The notes beneath the pieces are model-generated. The model searched no databases and had not been told where the DNA came from. It saw only the letters and a program-made list of their open reading frames with translations. Shown piece by piece: positions 36,781-46,830 of a stretch of DNA of 56,894 bases. Within the stretch, counting starts at the first letter, position 1; every line of letters begins with the position of its first letter. A program made the position numbers and the translations under genes. The DNA is from Chara braunii (Eukaryota; Streptophyta; Charophyceae; Charales; Characeae): positions 5,080,665-5,137,558 of the forward strand of contig BFEA01000015.1 in assembly GCA_003427395.1 (NCBI GenBank). Reading direction: 5' to 3'.

Positions 36781-37429
36781 TAGTACCGCATGACGATCCT
36801 TAATTTCGGCAACATAACGCTGCAAAATTGATCGTTGTCGACGCTAAAACAAATCGGCAGCATAACCTACACAAATGGGATATTAGTCTGCTGTTGTCCA
36901 GTCTATCAGTGCCTCTAGCAGCGTGGCCTTAAAGTTTGCTGCTGCAGCCAAAAAAACCCACCATTAAATTAATAAAATTTGAACCTTGGACAAAATCCAA
37001 GCCTAAACTACATGCCGCCGTGCCGCCTTCAATCCCAAGGACCACCCCGATGGACCAGCACCAACCTGAGAGGAATGAAGCAGAGTCCTCGCTACCCCGA
37101 CTACGACTTCCCTCCTCCTCCTCCTCTAATCTACGCTGCAGATCTCCACCTTCCTCCCACGTTGCCTCCGACAGCCTCTCCAACAACCCAACAACACTCA
37201 GGTGTGTTGTCACACATTGGCAACACAAAAGCTTCAGTGTGGCAGCTGGGGATAAATGCCTTGTTTATAACTTTACAGTGGTTGAGGAGGGTTCGCTGTC
37301 ACTTCAGCGTCCAAGCAAAACCGCGGGCTCACAGTGAGCCCTTCATCTGGTCTATCAAAGGCTACTTATGACCGCACAGCCTAACCATTAGGGGCAAGGG
37401 GCAACATGAAATCTCCCCTTCACAGAGAG

Positions 37430-37985
37430 AGGAAACTATGCTTGCAGGGGCAGATTCTTTAACTACCCCACTTTTATTTTTCTTTTGTGCGCCCTTCATC
37501 TGGCCACACAATAGCCACAATCTTACTGGGGGCAGATTCTTTAAGTGTCCCACTTTTATTTTTCTTTTCTTTATCTAAGTTATCTCGGAATTTCAAAAGA
37601 TAGCTAAGATATTCAAAACTGTTTTTCTTTTATTTTTTTGATAACGGGTTGGAAAAATACCTTTTTTAGTTAGATGTATTTAGCCCTTGTGGCCGCACAA
37701 TAGCCACAGCCTTACTGGGGGCAGATTCTTTAACTGCCCCACTTTATTTTTCTTTTCTTTATCTAAGTTATCTCGGAATTTTAAAGGTCACTTGTGGCCG
37801 CACAATAGCCACAACCTTACTGGGGGCAGATTCTTTAACTGCCCCACTTTTATTTTTCTTTTCTTTATCTAAGTTATCTCGGAATTTCAAAAGATAGCTA
37901 AGATAGTCAAAACTGTTTCTCTTTTATTTTTCTGATAACGGGTTGGAAAAATACCTTTTTTAGTTAGATGTATTTCGCCCTTATC
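37430..37985. repeat. Tandem array of 108- and 189-bp related units
   Basis: The phrase CTTACTGGGGGCAGATTCTT recurs at about 37523, 37713 and 37818, each followed by ATTTTTCTTTTCTTTATC and AAGTTATCTCGGAATTT. The first and last units also carry GATAACGGGTTGGAAAAATA. The middle unit is shorter, so unit length alternates. A partial unit begins at 37445. Confidence 0.9.
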
Positions 37986-38929
37986 GGTGAAAAGACTGTA
38001 TTTAGCCTTCTTCTTTTCGACCCTTCCATGTCCAAGCTCCCCCTAAAAACGGGAGCCTCGTGAAGACACGTGTTCTCACGAGAATGTTGCACAAAAAAAA
38101 AAAAAAAAAAAAAAAAACCCACTAACTACACTACGCTTGACCCTAACCTCAGCCAGGTGCGCACCGTTGAAACCAACAATGTTCCTTCCTTTTCCTCCGC
38201 CCTCACTGGAAACGGGGACGACAATTGGCAGGTTGAGAGGACTCCCATCTCTCCCTGTTTCTCTCTCCCTCTTTTTCTCTCCAGCCCCTTCCTCACGCAC
38301 GTTGACCACAATCATGCAATCGAAAATCCCAATGTCGAAAAAAAACTCAAAATTCTTCGACCCAAAACTGAGTGGGAGCCCTTTGTGTTCCCACAGCCAA
38401 AATGGCTGATTCCCCAACGATAAGGTACAAATGCCTCGCTATTATTTTATTTTTTCCTCCTTTTTATTTTTTTTTCTTTCCCCTACACGCCTAGCTTCTC
38501 GTTAGAACCCCCTCCCCATTTTGCTGCTCCCAAGATGCCAACAGTCACGACACGGAGGAGGACTAAAAAAAGAAAAAAAGCATAAACAAAGGAAAAAGAA
38601 AACAAAAACAAACTTCAAAGGAAAAAAAAAAAAAAAAAACGAACTTATCTTCCCTATTGGTATACTCACCAACTGTCAAGGCGTAGACTCGCCTCACTCG
38701 AGTTCAAGTCTTGACGAAACACAGGGGCGCAGGCCCGTTGTCATGACGAAGAGCCTTGGCTTGCTACCATGAATCTTGTGGCTCAAATTTCCCGCTAGAA
38801 AATGGAAAGATACACCGTCACAATTTTTTTTATTTCGTGAGTAAGTGAAGTGGGCCCCAACCCTCTAGCAACGACACCTATTGTACTTACTAAAACATGA
38901 GGAAAAGGGGAAAATGATCCGAAATTCGA

Positions 38930-39420
38930 CAAAAAAAAAAAAAAAGATTTTCATGCCCGGCTAGTCCTGCCCGGCCGAGCACCCGGGCATGACCCCCGGA
39001 GTGGCGTGACCCCCGGAGTGCCAAGACGTGCATTTTTTTTTTTTTTTTTTTTTTGCTTAACTGCGCTCTTCCAGAGGACCCCAAATCCGGGCTCTTTCCA
39101 TTTTTTGAGAGTTGGGTGTCAAGGGGGGAGAAGGGAGGTATAAACTTGCCTTAGTGGGAATTTGTTATTTTCTTTTTTATCTCCGATTCAGAGAGGAATT
39201 CTGATATGACCCTCAGCCAGAAGTTGTTTGTGCTGCAATTCTACACAACATTTTTTTCTTTTTTCCGGGAGTTTTTCGAACTTTCGTTTTTTTTTTTTTT
39301 TGGTGCTGGGGCTGCCTGGAACCCTGCCCGGGGGTCATGCCCGGTCAGGCACCCGGATGTGCATCAGGGCACAAGTTGGGTGCCCGAGCGCCCGAAAAAC
39401 AACCTAGCAAAGAAACAAAA
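38930..39420. repeat. Possible inverted-repeat element with GC-rich arms
   Basis: GCCGAGCACCCGGGCATGAC (near 38974) and its approximate reverse complement (GGGGGTCATGCCCGG.CAGGCACCCGG near 39330) face each other across about 350 bases with poly(A)/poly(T) tracts nearby. No target-site duplication identified, so the element type is open. Confidence 0.35.
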
Positions 39421-39667
39421 ACACAAACTTGTCAAAAACAACGCCTGACACCCTGAAAACGGGCGCCTGTTGACCTACATTCTGTTTTCCATCCACCCAC
39501 GCCACCTCTCGTGCCAAATCTAGTTATAGATTTTATTATTATTATTATTACTTTTTCTTCTTTCGGTTCGATTGTTGGCATTTCGCCAATGGCTCCCACC
39601 AAACCCTATTGCCCTACCATAAGGCAGAACAGAGTTCAATCCCTCAAGGGATCGACATAACTTTTTT

Positions 39668-39755
39668 TTGACCTTTTTTCAATTTATGTGTGTCATTGTT
39701 GCGCAGGGGTCATGCTAATCTCATTATGCAGCACGTATAACTTTGGCCGTGCAAT
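39668..39755 (-). pseudogene. U6 snRNA-derived sequence (truncated)
   Basis: On the minus strand the stretch AGATTAGCATGACCCCTGCG and CAAYAATGACACACATAAATTG matches the core and 3' domain of the spliceosomal U6 RNA, including the AGC of the catalytic triad. The ACAGAGA box and the 5' stem are not recognisable, and the end runs into A-rich sequence. It is a pseudogene, probably a retroposed copy. Confidence 0.75.
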
Positions 39756-39794
39756 CTCACTGACCGCGCGACAAGAAATATTCGGGTCACGTTC

Positions 39795-39912
39795 AGAAAC
39801 CAGGGCTGCTCCTTACCAAAAAGGAGCTAGCCTTGGCACCGTTCCGGTTTCGAACCCGGTACTTGCTGGAGGAAAGTCTGAGATGATTACATACCGGGCT
39901 CCTACTTAAAAC
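39795..39912 (-). other. tRNA-like stretch with a B-box upstream of the U6 fragment
   Basis: On the minus strand, GTACCGGGTTCGAAACCGG contains a perfect RNA polymerase III B-box (GGTTCGAAACC, plus-strand 39846-39856) and resembles a T-arm. AGGAGC and GCTCCT could form part of an acceptor stem. A proper D-arm and anticodon arm are not visible, so it is not a tRNA gene. It lies about 90 bases upstream of the U6 fragment on the same strand. Confidence 0.4.
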
Positions 39913-40459
39913 AAATAGGAGCAGCTCTTCAATTTGAAAAGGTGCCCCCCCCCAATCGGAACACAACTCATGGCCTGACAGGCCCAACCTGCTCTTGCCA
40001 ACAAAAAATGGCCGACGCCCCGCCCCGTATGGAACGTGTGCCCAACCCCATAGGGCGGATCACCACCCTTCATCGTTCCGCTACGCGTTCCAGCTCAGGC
40101 GAGGGTAGTTCTTGGGACAAATGACTCGCCACGCTTTTTGCGCCATGGCTGCAAACACGACGCAACCGCTCTTGTCAACACCCTGGATCACGCGACTGTC
40201 ACAATTTTGAAGAGAACAGGTTTAAATCCAATACTTCAAACGGTTTGCATGCCTTTGCGGCCTCGCCAAATGTGACCAACCATATCAACGATCTCCATCG
40301 CCGCTTTTGAAGGCCGTAGGCGTCCAAACTTAGGTAAAACATTTTAGCCTCTCGGTCGTAGGTCTGGTATGAGTAGACTTTGCCAAACACCCTAACCTCA
40401 TCAAGTCATACAAACGAAATTTTATCATCAGTCAAACAATGTCCGACATTAAAAATCCC

Positions 40460-40489
40460 GGGCAGATACCCTTGTCAGGGTTTCTGTCC
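40460..40489. repeat. 30-base hairpin motif, copy 2
   Basis: GGGCAGA pairs with TCTGTCC (one G-T) and ACCC with GGGT. See 17254-17283. About 25 bases on the left flank (ACAATGTCCGACATTAAAAA) are also shared. Confidence 0.55.
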
Positions 40490-41417
40490 CAACAGCAGGT
40501 CATGGAGGGCGGACTCAGACACCATTCCATCCACCTGTTCAACCAGTGACACTGCCTAAGACATGGTAGTTGTCCCTAAGCTTAACTCTTCATTTACCTG
40601 ACTTTGAAAGATGCTTCTTAAGATTCATTTTTAATCTATTTTACTTTGTATTACGACCGCTACGAGTTTTTCATTGTATATAAAAAACTCAGGAAAGCTC
40701 AACTTAAATTATTTGCATTTACGACTGTTGAACCCTGAGGGTAATAGGGTGGCCAGGCACCTAACTCAAAATCCTTTCTGAGATGTGGCTGCAACGCTTG
40801 AACAAATTAAGGTTGATAGAGCTGTCATCATTTAGGTAGCCTTCCAGTTAATGCATTCCAAAGGCGAGATAGCAAAGTGAAAAAGCGGCTGTCTTGCCAC
40901 CAGCGACAAAGATGATAGTGGCTTGAATAACAATTTTGAGATGTATAGCAAGAGTGCCGGTGCTGTTGCACATGGTAATGAGCAAAGTATTGAGTGTAAT
41001 GTGGGCAATAGGGTGTCCTTGCATATCGAAGAATGACATGCAGCAGAGGCAGTGACAACGAGGACGGTAGGAGGTAGGCGCATCAAGCTGTCCCGGTACG
41101 GCCACCATGGCAGCGCAGCTGCTGTAAGACTCATCTGTGATTGAGTGTCCCTGCATGACGGATGTGTAAAATTTTTGGCCAATGGGCGAGGTTGACACAA
41201 TCAAGTGAGTGACATGGCTTTCCTAGGCAGTCTGCCACAGCTGCTGCTCACATGATGCACGATGTTCACCATCGACGGAAGGAGATAGTGGCTGCTCTTC
41301 TCTCTCTGGCTCTGGATTGGACTGAGGGCGATGGGGAGGCGATCTCAATGGTCGGCTGGGTGGAGAACACCGAGGTGGTTTGGGATGTAGAGGAGGGGTG
41401 AGCAGCAACTCGTGCTG

Positions 41418-41820
41418 TTCGATAGGAGCCCGATGGAAGCCCTTTGAACCAATGCTACAATTTGTTAGAAATGGGGCATGATCAGGGGGCAGCGCCGGTG
41501 AAGGAATCGTGCAAACTGCTGCCAATGAGCATGCTCATGGGTGGTCAGCCAGTTATCACTCAGCCTGCCACAACACCAACAACGGACTGTGAAGTTTATG
41601 CTGATTCTATTGTTGGCGTTGTGGCAGGTCGAGTGATAAGTGGCTGACCACACACAGCCATGCTCACTGGCAACACTCCGCCTGATCCCTTCCCACACAC
41701 AGCCATGCACACTGGCAACACTCCGCCCGATCCCTTCACCAACGCTGCCACCTGATCATGCACCATTTCTACCAACTCGTAGCGTTGGTTAAAACGGGCT
41801 TCCGTCTGACTCCTATCAAG
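41418..41820. repeat. Imperfect inverted repeat with coding-like arms
   Basis: The plus strand at 41418-41590 and the minus strand at 41820-41595 encode related peptides: DRS.MEALNQCYNLLEMGHDQ versus DRSQTEARFNQRYELVEMVHDQ, then GQPVITQPATTPT versus GQPLITRPATTPT. The arms meet near 41595 with little spacer. The left arm has a frameshift at its LNQ; the right arm has an in-frame 45-base duplication at 41650-41738. The similarity at protein level suggests that both arms come from one coding sequence, function unknown. Confidence 0.7.
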
Positions 41821-42271
41821 ACAACTGCTCCGGCATGCATCATGGTGTTTTCCTATGACATGACGCAGCTTCACAATCAAGTGATGAGTTCACTCATAAC
41901 TGCATCAACAACAATCTCCGCAAAAGTCGCAAGGTTAATCGTTCCACCAACAACAACAGTGATAACTGCTCCTATCCCTGGCATGGAGCTATCAGTCGGC
42001 ATCGAGGCTTTTGATGGTCTGACGTTACATTCTGCCCATCAACAGCCACCACGGGTCATCAAGGCGGCAACAACAACGGCAACAACATCACGAACACAAA
42101 AGCCTGCTGCTCCTATGCTCTTCATGGCAGCATCAGCTGGTGCCAGAGGCACAGGGGGATTGTTTCCCTGCACACTAGGTTTCACATGACAACATCCGGG
42201 GCCTATGTGCAATGTGCATTCCTTCGTTTTTTTGCTGCTGGGGATTGGCCAGGAGATTGACGGGCTGATCC

Positions 42272-42626
42272 CATGGGTGGTTCGCCTTCTCACTCGATTG
42301 CTTTTTTGCATCTTTTGTAGCTATCAAAGATTCGAAAAAAACTGATTGTGCACAAGCTGCGCTCCTTTTTTAATTTTAGGTTTGGGTGTCATGGGTGGTT
42401 TGCCTTCTCACTCGATTGCTTTTTTGCATCTTTTGTAGCTATCAAAGATTTGAAAAAAATTGATTGTGCACAAGCTGCGCTCCTTTTTTAATTTTGGGTT
42501 TGGGTGTCATGGGTGGTTTGCCTTCTCACTCAATTGCTTTTTTGCATCTTTTGTAGTTATCAAAGATTTGAAAAAAATTGATTGTGCACAAGCTGCGCTC
42601 CTTTTTTAATTTTGGGTTTGGGTGTT
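42272..42626. repeat. 118-bp tandem repeat, three copies
   Basis: CATGGGTGGTT.GCCTTCTCACT occurs at 42272, 42390 and 42508, with about two to five differences between copies. Each unit ends with a TTTTTTAATTTT.GGTTTGGGTGT phrase. Confidence 0.95.
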
Positions 42627-42968
42627 TTGCACTTCTATTTAGCATGTACGATGAACTTCAATAAAATATGCTTTGGATGCAAAAAAAGATAATCAAAATT
42701 GATGGAAATAAGAAAAACGCTTATTAAGAAAAAAACACAACACATTTAAAAAAGATTTCCGTATACTATTTTGTTTCAGTGTATCTGGTCAGTGTTTCGA
42801 TCCCACTTCTCCTCTCACTGCTGCCCTTAGGTGCTCTGAGATTCCATTGCGAGGGTTTGCTTGCTTTTCCCCCCGATGATTTGTTCTCAACAAAACAAAA
42901 AACCTACATCCGGGACAACTCTATATTTTTACCGAAAACATCCAGAGGCAAGTAGACAACAGCCTTCA

Positions 42969-43100
42969 TGATGCCTCTTCGGCCCTGGGATTTGGCTCAC
43001 TGCTTGACCCAAGTCCATTATAGAAGGATTCGCTATGCCTCTTCGGCCCTGGGATTTGGCTCACTGCTTGACCCAAGTCCATTATAGAAGGATTCGCTAT
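42969..43100 (+). repeat. 66-bp tandem duplication
   Basis: ATGCCTCTTCGGCCCTGGGA starts at 42969 and 43035, and the two 66-base units look identical. The second unit runs into the RT-like motif. Confidence 0.9.
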
Positions 43101-43150
43101 GACCGCTATGCGGACGACTTACTGACGAAGTCATCGGACCTTGAGCATGG
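43035..43150 (+). pseudogene. Mitochondria-like fragment with an intron RT/maturase motif
   Basis: The frame reads HYRRIRYDRYADDLL at about 43080-43125, the active-site block of group II intron reverse transcriptases (RYADD intact, V replaced by D before RYADD). It is close at DNA level to the minus-strand piece at 12352-12403, apart from point changes, so both likely come from one mitochondrial source or one nuclear repeat. Nothing further of an RT is visible on either side. Confidence 0.45.
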
Positions 43151-44270
43151 GATGATAGAATATGCTCTGCATGCCTTCCACCATGTGCTTTCTCGTGCCC
43201 ATGAGCTCCAGCCCATCTGGGTGGCCGCAGTCGACTTGCATCGCTCAAGGACTACTTCGCGGAAGTGCTCATGGCACTATCGAAGACCTCAAAAATATCA
43301 ATCTTCACGCCAGCAATTCCACCTACCCCGGTCGCTCTGATCGTGCTAGTAAACGCCAAATTGCCAATCTAGTTGAACATAATTGCTTTAATTATTGGAT
43401 AAATGTTTGGCGACTGAAGAGCAATAATATCAAAGTCTAAGGATTGACGAACACTGGCAGTGGCACCAGGAACCTCCATGATAGTGTTAGAGAAGAAAAC
43501 GATAGAAACCGGTTGGTACCACGAGGCCACCGTTGTCACATGCCGTGCCTTGGAATGCCTACCCTGGCAGTGGCGCCACCTAAACTGGCCTCGCAGTGTA
43601 ATCTGCGACATCATGAAGAATTGGCTCTCCAGTCTTCCAGCCCCCGCCGCCCCAAAAAATGAGCTTGTATACAGACCACCAAAAAAAGGTTCCCCAGGGA
43701 GGCAGATGACATTCCAACTACCCCAACTTTGGCTATTTTTATATCTTATGTCCGGCAGCACCTCTTGGCTATGCTCTATTCTTGATTTGATTTCATTCCA
43801 GTACATTTATGGATTATATTTGGAATTACTGCGGTCGGACGTGAGGTGGGTGATTAGGAGTTCACGCAGTGTATGATAATTGTCCTTTCCCATCGAGGAG
43901 CATTGGTTCTGCCACATGGCACGGACAGGAAGGAACCTTGCTCCCAGAGGGTCAGGGGCTGTGACTTGGTGGGGCAGACATCCTTGCGTCTCGATGAGCA
44001 GTTAATCCTCTCGCGCGAGGGCAATCGGTGCTGTTCATCATCATCGACTGCTTATAATTGGCTCCTGTTTTGTGATTGAGACGCTGGGCCCGGTTTCCAG
44101 CTGGTGCAGCTCCCCACCATAAGATTGGAACCATCTTCTGTCGAAGTCCTATCACCTCCACAAACTTCTAACAGATGATTTAGAAAACAAAACAAAACAA
44201 AAATCCGACAAAAAAACAGAGATGTTGATAGGTCATGCCACATCAAAGGGAAAAAAAAAAAACGTAAACA
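43151..44270. other. Spacer with two overlapping 138-145 codon frames on opposite strands
   Basis: Frames at 43460-43876 (plus) and 43369-43806 (minus) overlap. Neither shows a domain I know, and since they cover each other at most one could be real. No repeat is evident. Confidence 0.3.
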
Positions 44271-44272
44271 GA

Positions 44273-44654
44273 AGGGATCATTTGCAAAATACCCCCATAA
44301 GTTGAGACATGCCGAAATGCCCCTGAAAGACGTGGGTAGAGTGGAATGCCCCTCTGACAACAAAATTATTTTGTGAAATACCCCTGGTGTCGGTTGGACC
44401 CCCATCTTCGCAATACAAGCCTGCCGGGTACCATCCAACTTTGCAAAACGCCCCAGTACTTGCCAGCTTCTCCTAGGCGCTATTGCAAAAGGCCAAGGCC
44501 CAAACGGGGAGGTCCAGATTGCAAAGTTGCACGCCCACCTGACAGGGGCACAACACAAAGATTCCGGTCCAAAAGGGCATTCCGCTCTATTTACGTCTTT
44601 CAGGGGCATTTTGGCATATATCTCAACTTGCGGGGGTATTTTGCAAATTATCCT
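44273..44654. mobile_element. Non-autonomous DNA transposon with 80-bp terminal inverted repeats
   Basis: The left end AGGGATCATTTGCAAAATAC and the reverse complement of the right end AGGATAATTTGCAAAATACC start a terminal inverted repeat of about 80 bases with few differences (both continue GTTGAGA, then AATGCCCCTGAAAGACGT and AGAG.GGAATGCCC). The flanks TAAACAGA (44265-44272) and TAAACAAA (44655-44662) could be an 8-base target duplication with one mismatch, which would point to hAT. A Mutator-like origin with long inverted repeats is also possible. It has no transposase. The 274-codon minus-strand frame 44052-44876 runs across it and is not a gene. Confidence 0.85.
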
Positions 44655-44699
44655 TAAACAAAAACAGTTTAGAGCACGGAAAAGTATTTGTGCCATACC

Positions 44700-45221
44700 A
44701 AATGCATATTTCAATTGAAGTCTCTGTAACCCTGGAAGGAATGACGCAGATGTGCAGTAGCCCAGTTGGTAGGGCGCCTGTGTTCTACAGGTTCCTGTGT
44801 CACAAGACGAGCTGCAGGTTAGCAATGAGTGCCTGCGATTGGAATGTGCAATATTAGACTCTGGCGCATTTTTCATCCCCAGCCGGGTAACCCACGAGGG
44901 GATGGTCAGAAGACTGTGTAGACGTTACGTGGCGGGTCCCGCCCGTCGAGCGTCCTGCTGCTGTGCTCACAACATACACAGTCGGAGGGGAGGCGGGTCG
45001 CTCAGGAACTGCATACCATTGGGAGTGTCCTGCCTTGGTATGCCCCACTCTTCCCTGGATGTGTGGGGAGTGTGATTATGTTACTGGCCGTCAGGTTAGG
45101 GCCTGCCTATACCTCGGCCTCCACAACCTTTTTATTTTAAAAAGAAAAAAAAAGTAAAAGAGAAATGACACGAACTAAATGCATATTCAATCGAAGTTTC
45201 TGTCAGCCTGATAGAAATGAC
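44700..45221 (+). mobile_element. SINE-like element with tRNA-type head, flanked by 45-base direct repeats
   Basis: The part 44751-44818 has a perfect A-box (TAGCCCAGTTGG, 44758-44769), a D-arm (GCCC/GGGC), an anticodon-arm-like CCTGT/ACAGG and partly matching outer stems (TGCAG/CTGCA). The T-arm and B-box are poor, so it is not a tRNA gene. The body ends in an A-rich tail at 45139-45161. Direct repeats lie at 44700-44745 and 45177-45221 (about 80 percent alike). They are too long for an ordinary target duplication, so they may be an older tandem repeat into which the element fell. Confidence 0.5.
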
Positions 45222-46660
45222 TTTTCATGCTTGGCAGGCCTGATTTTTCCGTTCGTATAATGGGCTCCGTGGGCCTGGTGCTTTAGACCAGCAGTGGGTG
45301 GCCCAGCCTTTCAAAAGACCTCTCGCCGATCAACGGTAACCCCTGGAAAGCCTCAGAGTGCCAGTTGAGAAAAGGCTGGCGGGGCCAGGCAAATGACACG
45401 CCAAGACTGGAAGACGGAAAGCGCGGAATGCTGCACGGTGCCATCAGCCCATTTTTATACTCCACAGACTGCACAGTCGGGAGTAGACAGATTACAAGCA
45501 GCCACCTGCAAAGATTCTTAGAATCAGAACAAAATTCTGGATGGTAAAAGAATTGGCGGCAAAGGCTTGCAAACTTTGCTTCCACCTGCTACCAGTGGCC
45601 TGAAAGGTTTTGCGCGATTCCGTTGCCACCAGTTTGGAAAATTTACAAAAGAGTCCTCACGGTTTCAGGTTGCTAAGAGACTGTTGCAATGGCGACGGCA
45701 GAGGGATATGAAGAATGATGATCTCCTCTCTGAGAGGGCAGGGTACTGTTCACACCACTCACCACTCGAAGCACCTCAGGGAAAAGAAAACAGAAAAGAA
45801 AAAAACACACAAAGATGAGATCATGATGATCTCCCTTGCTGGGGAGGGAGTCCCATAGGAATAGAGAGCCTCAGCCACATGGACGAGTGCCAAAGGTGAC
45901 TCTCATACGTATAGAACCAAGCCTCTACAACAACCTGAGCTTTAGAAAAAAAACAAAAAAAAGGATTGCTATCCATGAGCCACACCAAAGGTTTGCTATC
46001 CGCAGAGCACCACAAACAGCATTAGGATTCATGTTCCATTTCCAGGGTTCACGAAGAAAGTCACGTCGTGGTAGCACCTTGTGCATGGAAAAACAACAAC
46101 GAAACCCTCGTGAAGTGACCGACCTCGCTGAGCCGTTCCGATAGGGGAGATGCTGATGAACTGGGTGAGGATAACGAAGCCGACACAAAAGATTTCCGAT
46201 GCAGAATAGCCAACGCAATTTCGTGGCCAGACATTGCATTCCCGATGTGTGTCAACATAGGAATGCTCTTTCTATGTAAGCTTCACACTTCACGGTACTT
46301 TTACTTCTTGCCTATTCAAGTGATGGTCTTTCACTTTGTATGATATCTCTTTTCAAGAGGGGTTTCCCGCCAATATGCTTTCAGCGGTTCTCCCATCCCA
46401 ACCAAGCTACCTGGCAATGCCGGGTGAGAGTTGGTACTCCCAGCTCACGAAATTTGCAAAAGAGGCCTTGTTCTAAACCACCACTGCCTGGCCCCAGTCA
46501 ACTTGAGAATCAGACTTGCATCTGTTCATAGCTTTGCCACAGATTCGCAACGAGGAATCTTTTTATCAAGTTCTTTTTTTTATTATTTAAAGGCAAGCCT
46601 ATCTTTGGTTCTTTTCAAAAAGAATAGAACGATCACCTATCTGAAATCGAACAGATTCTC
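45222..46660. other. Sequence with no assigned gene
   Basis: Short frames only. The two pieces near 45963-45999 (TTGCTATCC...CAC twice) are a tiny duplication. The last part (46540-46666) may belong to the mitochondrial insertion that follows, but I cannot confirm it. Confidence 0.35.
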
Positions 46661-46666
46661 AAACTA

Positions 46667-46830
46667 CAGCTAACGCTCCTTTGTATAATTTGTTTGGTTG
46701 TTCTCTGTGGTACCGCGGCACCTGTGCTTTCTCATATATTAGCTCAAAGAGAAGTTTCCACCGGTGCTCCTTTCTTTAATGGTACTATAATACCTATTTT
46801 TATTTGTTTACTACTTGTTTTAGTGAAAAA
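46667..46830 (+). pseudogene. ccmFC: Nuclear copy of the start of mitochondrial ccmFC
   Basis: The frame reads VVLCGTAAPVL, then STGAPFFNGTIIPI, followed by a hydrophobic run LLLVLV. This is the N-terminal membrane segment of plant mitochondrial CcmFC, a subunit of the haem lyase of cytochrome c maturation in the inner membrane. Only about 50 of the several hundred residues are present. The frame runs into unrelated sequence at about 46830, and a stop lies upstream in the same frame near 46625. It is therefore a fragment of organelle DNA, not a gene. The usual Trp/Phe of the following segment is replaced by HILAQRE, which may be a lineage trait or an unedited site. Confidence 0.85.

Noticed and set aside
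39795-39912. A tRNA gene on the minus strand
   Set aside because: B-box and a partial acceptor stem only; no D-arm and no anticodon arm.
43369-43876. Overlapping frames of 138 and 145 codons
   Set aside because: They lie on opposite strands of the same DNA and neither has a recognisable domain or related copy in the window.
44751-44818. A functional tRNA gene
   Set aside because: A-box and D-arm are good but the T-arm is missing, the anticodon loop is too short and the total is only 68 bases.
44052-44876. 274-codon minus-strand open frame, the longest without Ns
   Set aside because: It runs across the whole TIR element and the SINE-like head, which do not code for anything. No domain is visible, and the open length is chance.
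46385-46470. tRNA-like minus-strand stretch (TAGCTTGGTTGG)
   Set aside because: One mismatch in the A-box, no stems and no B-box.
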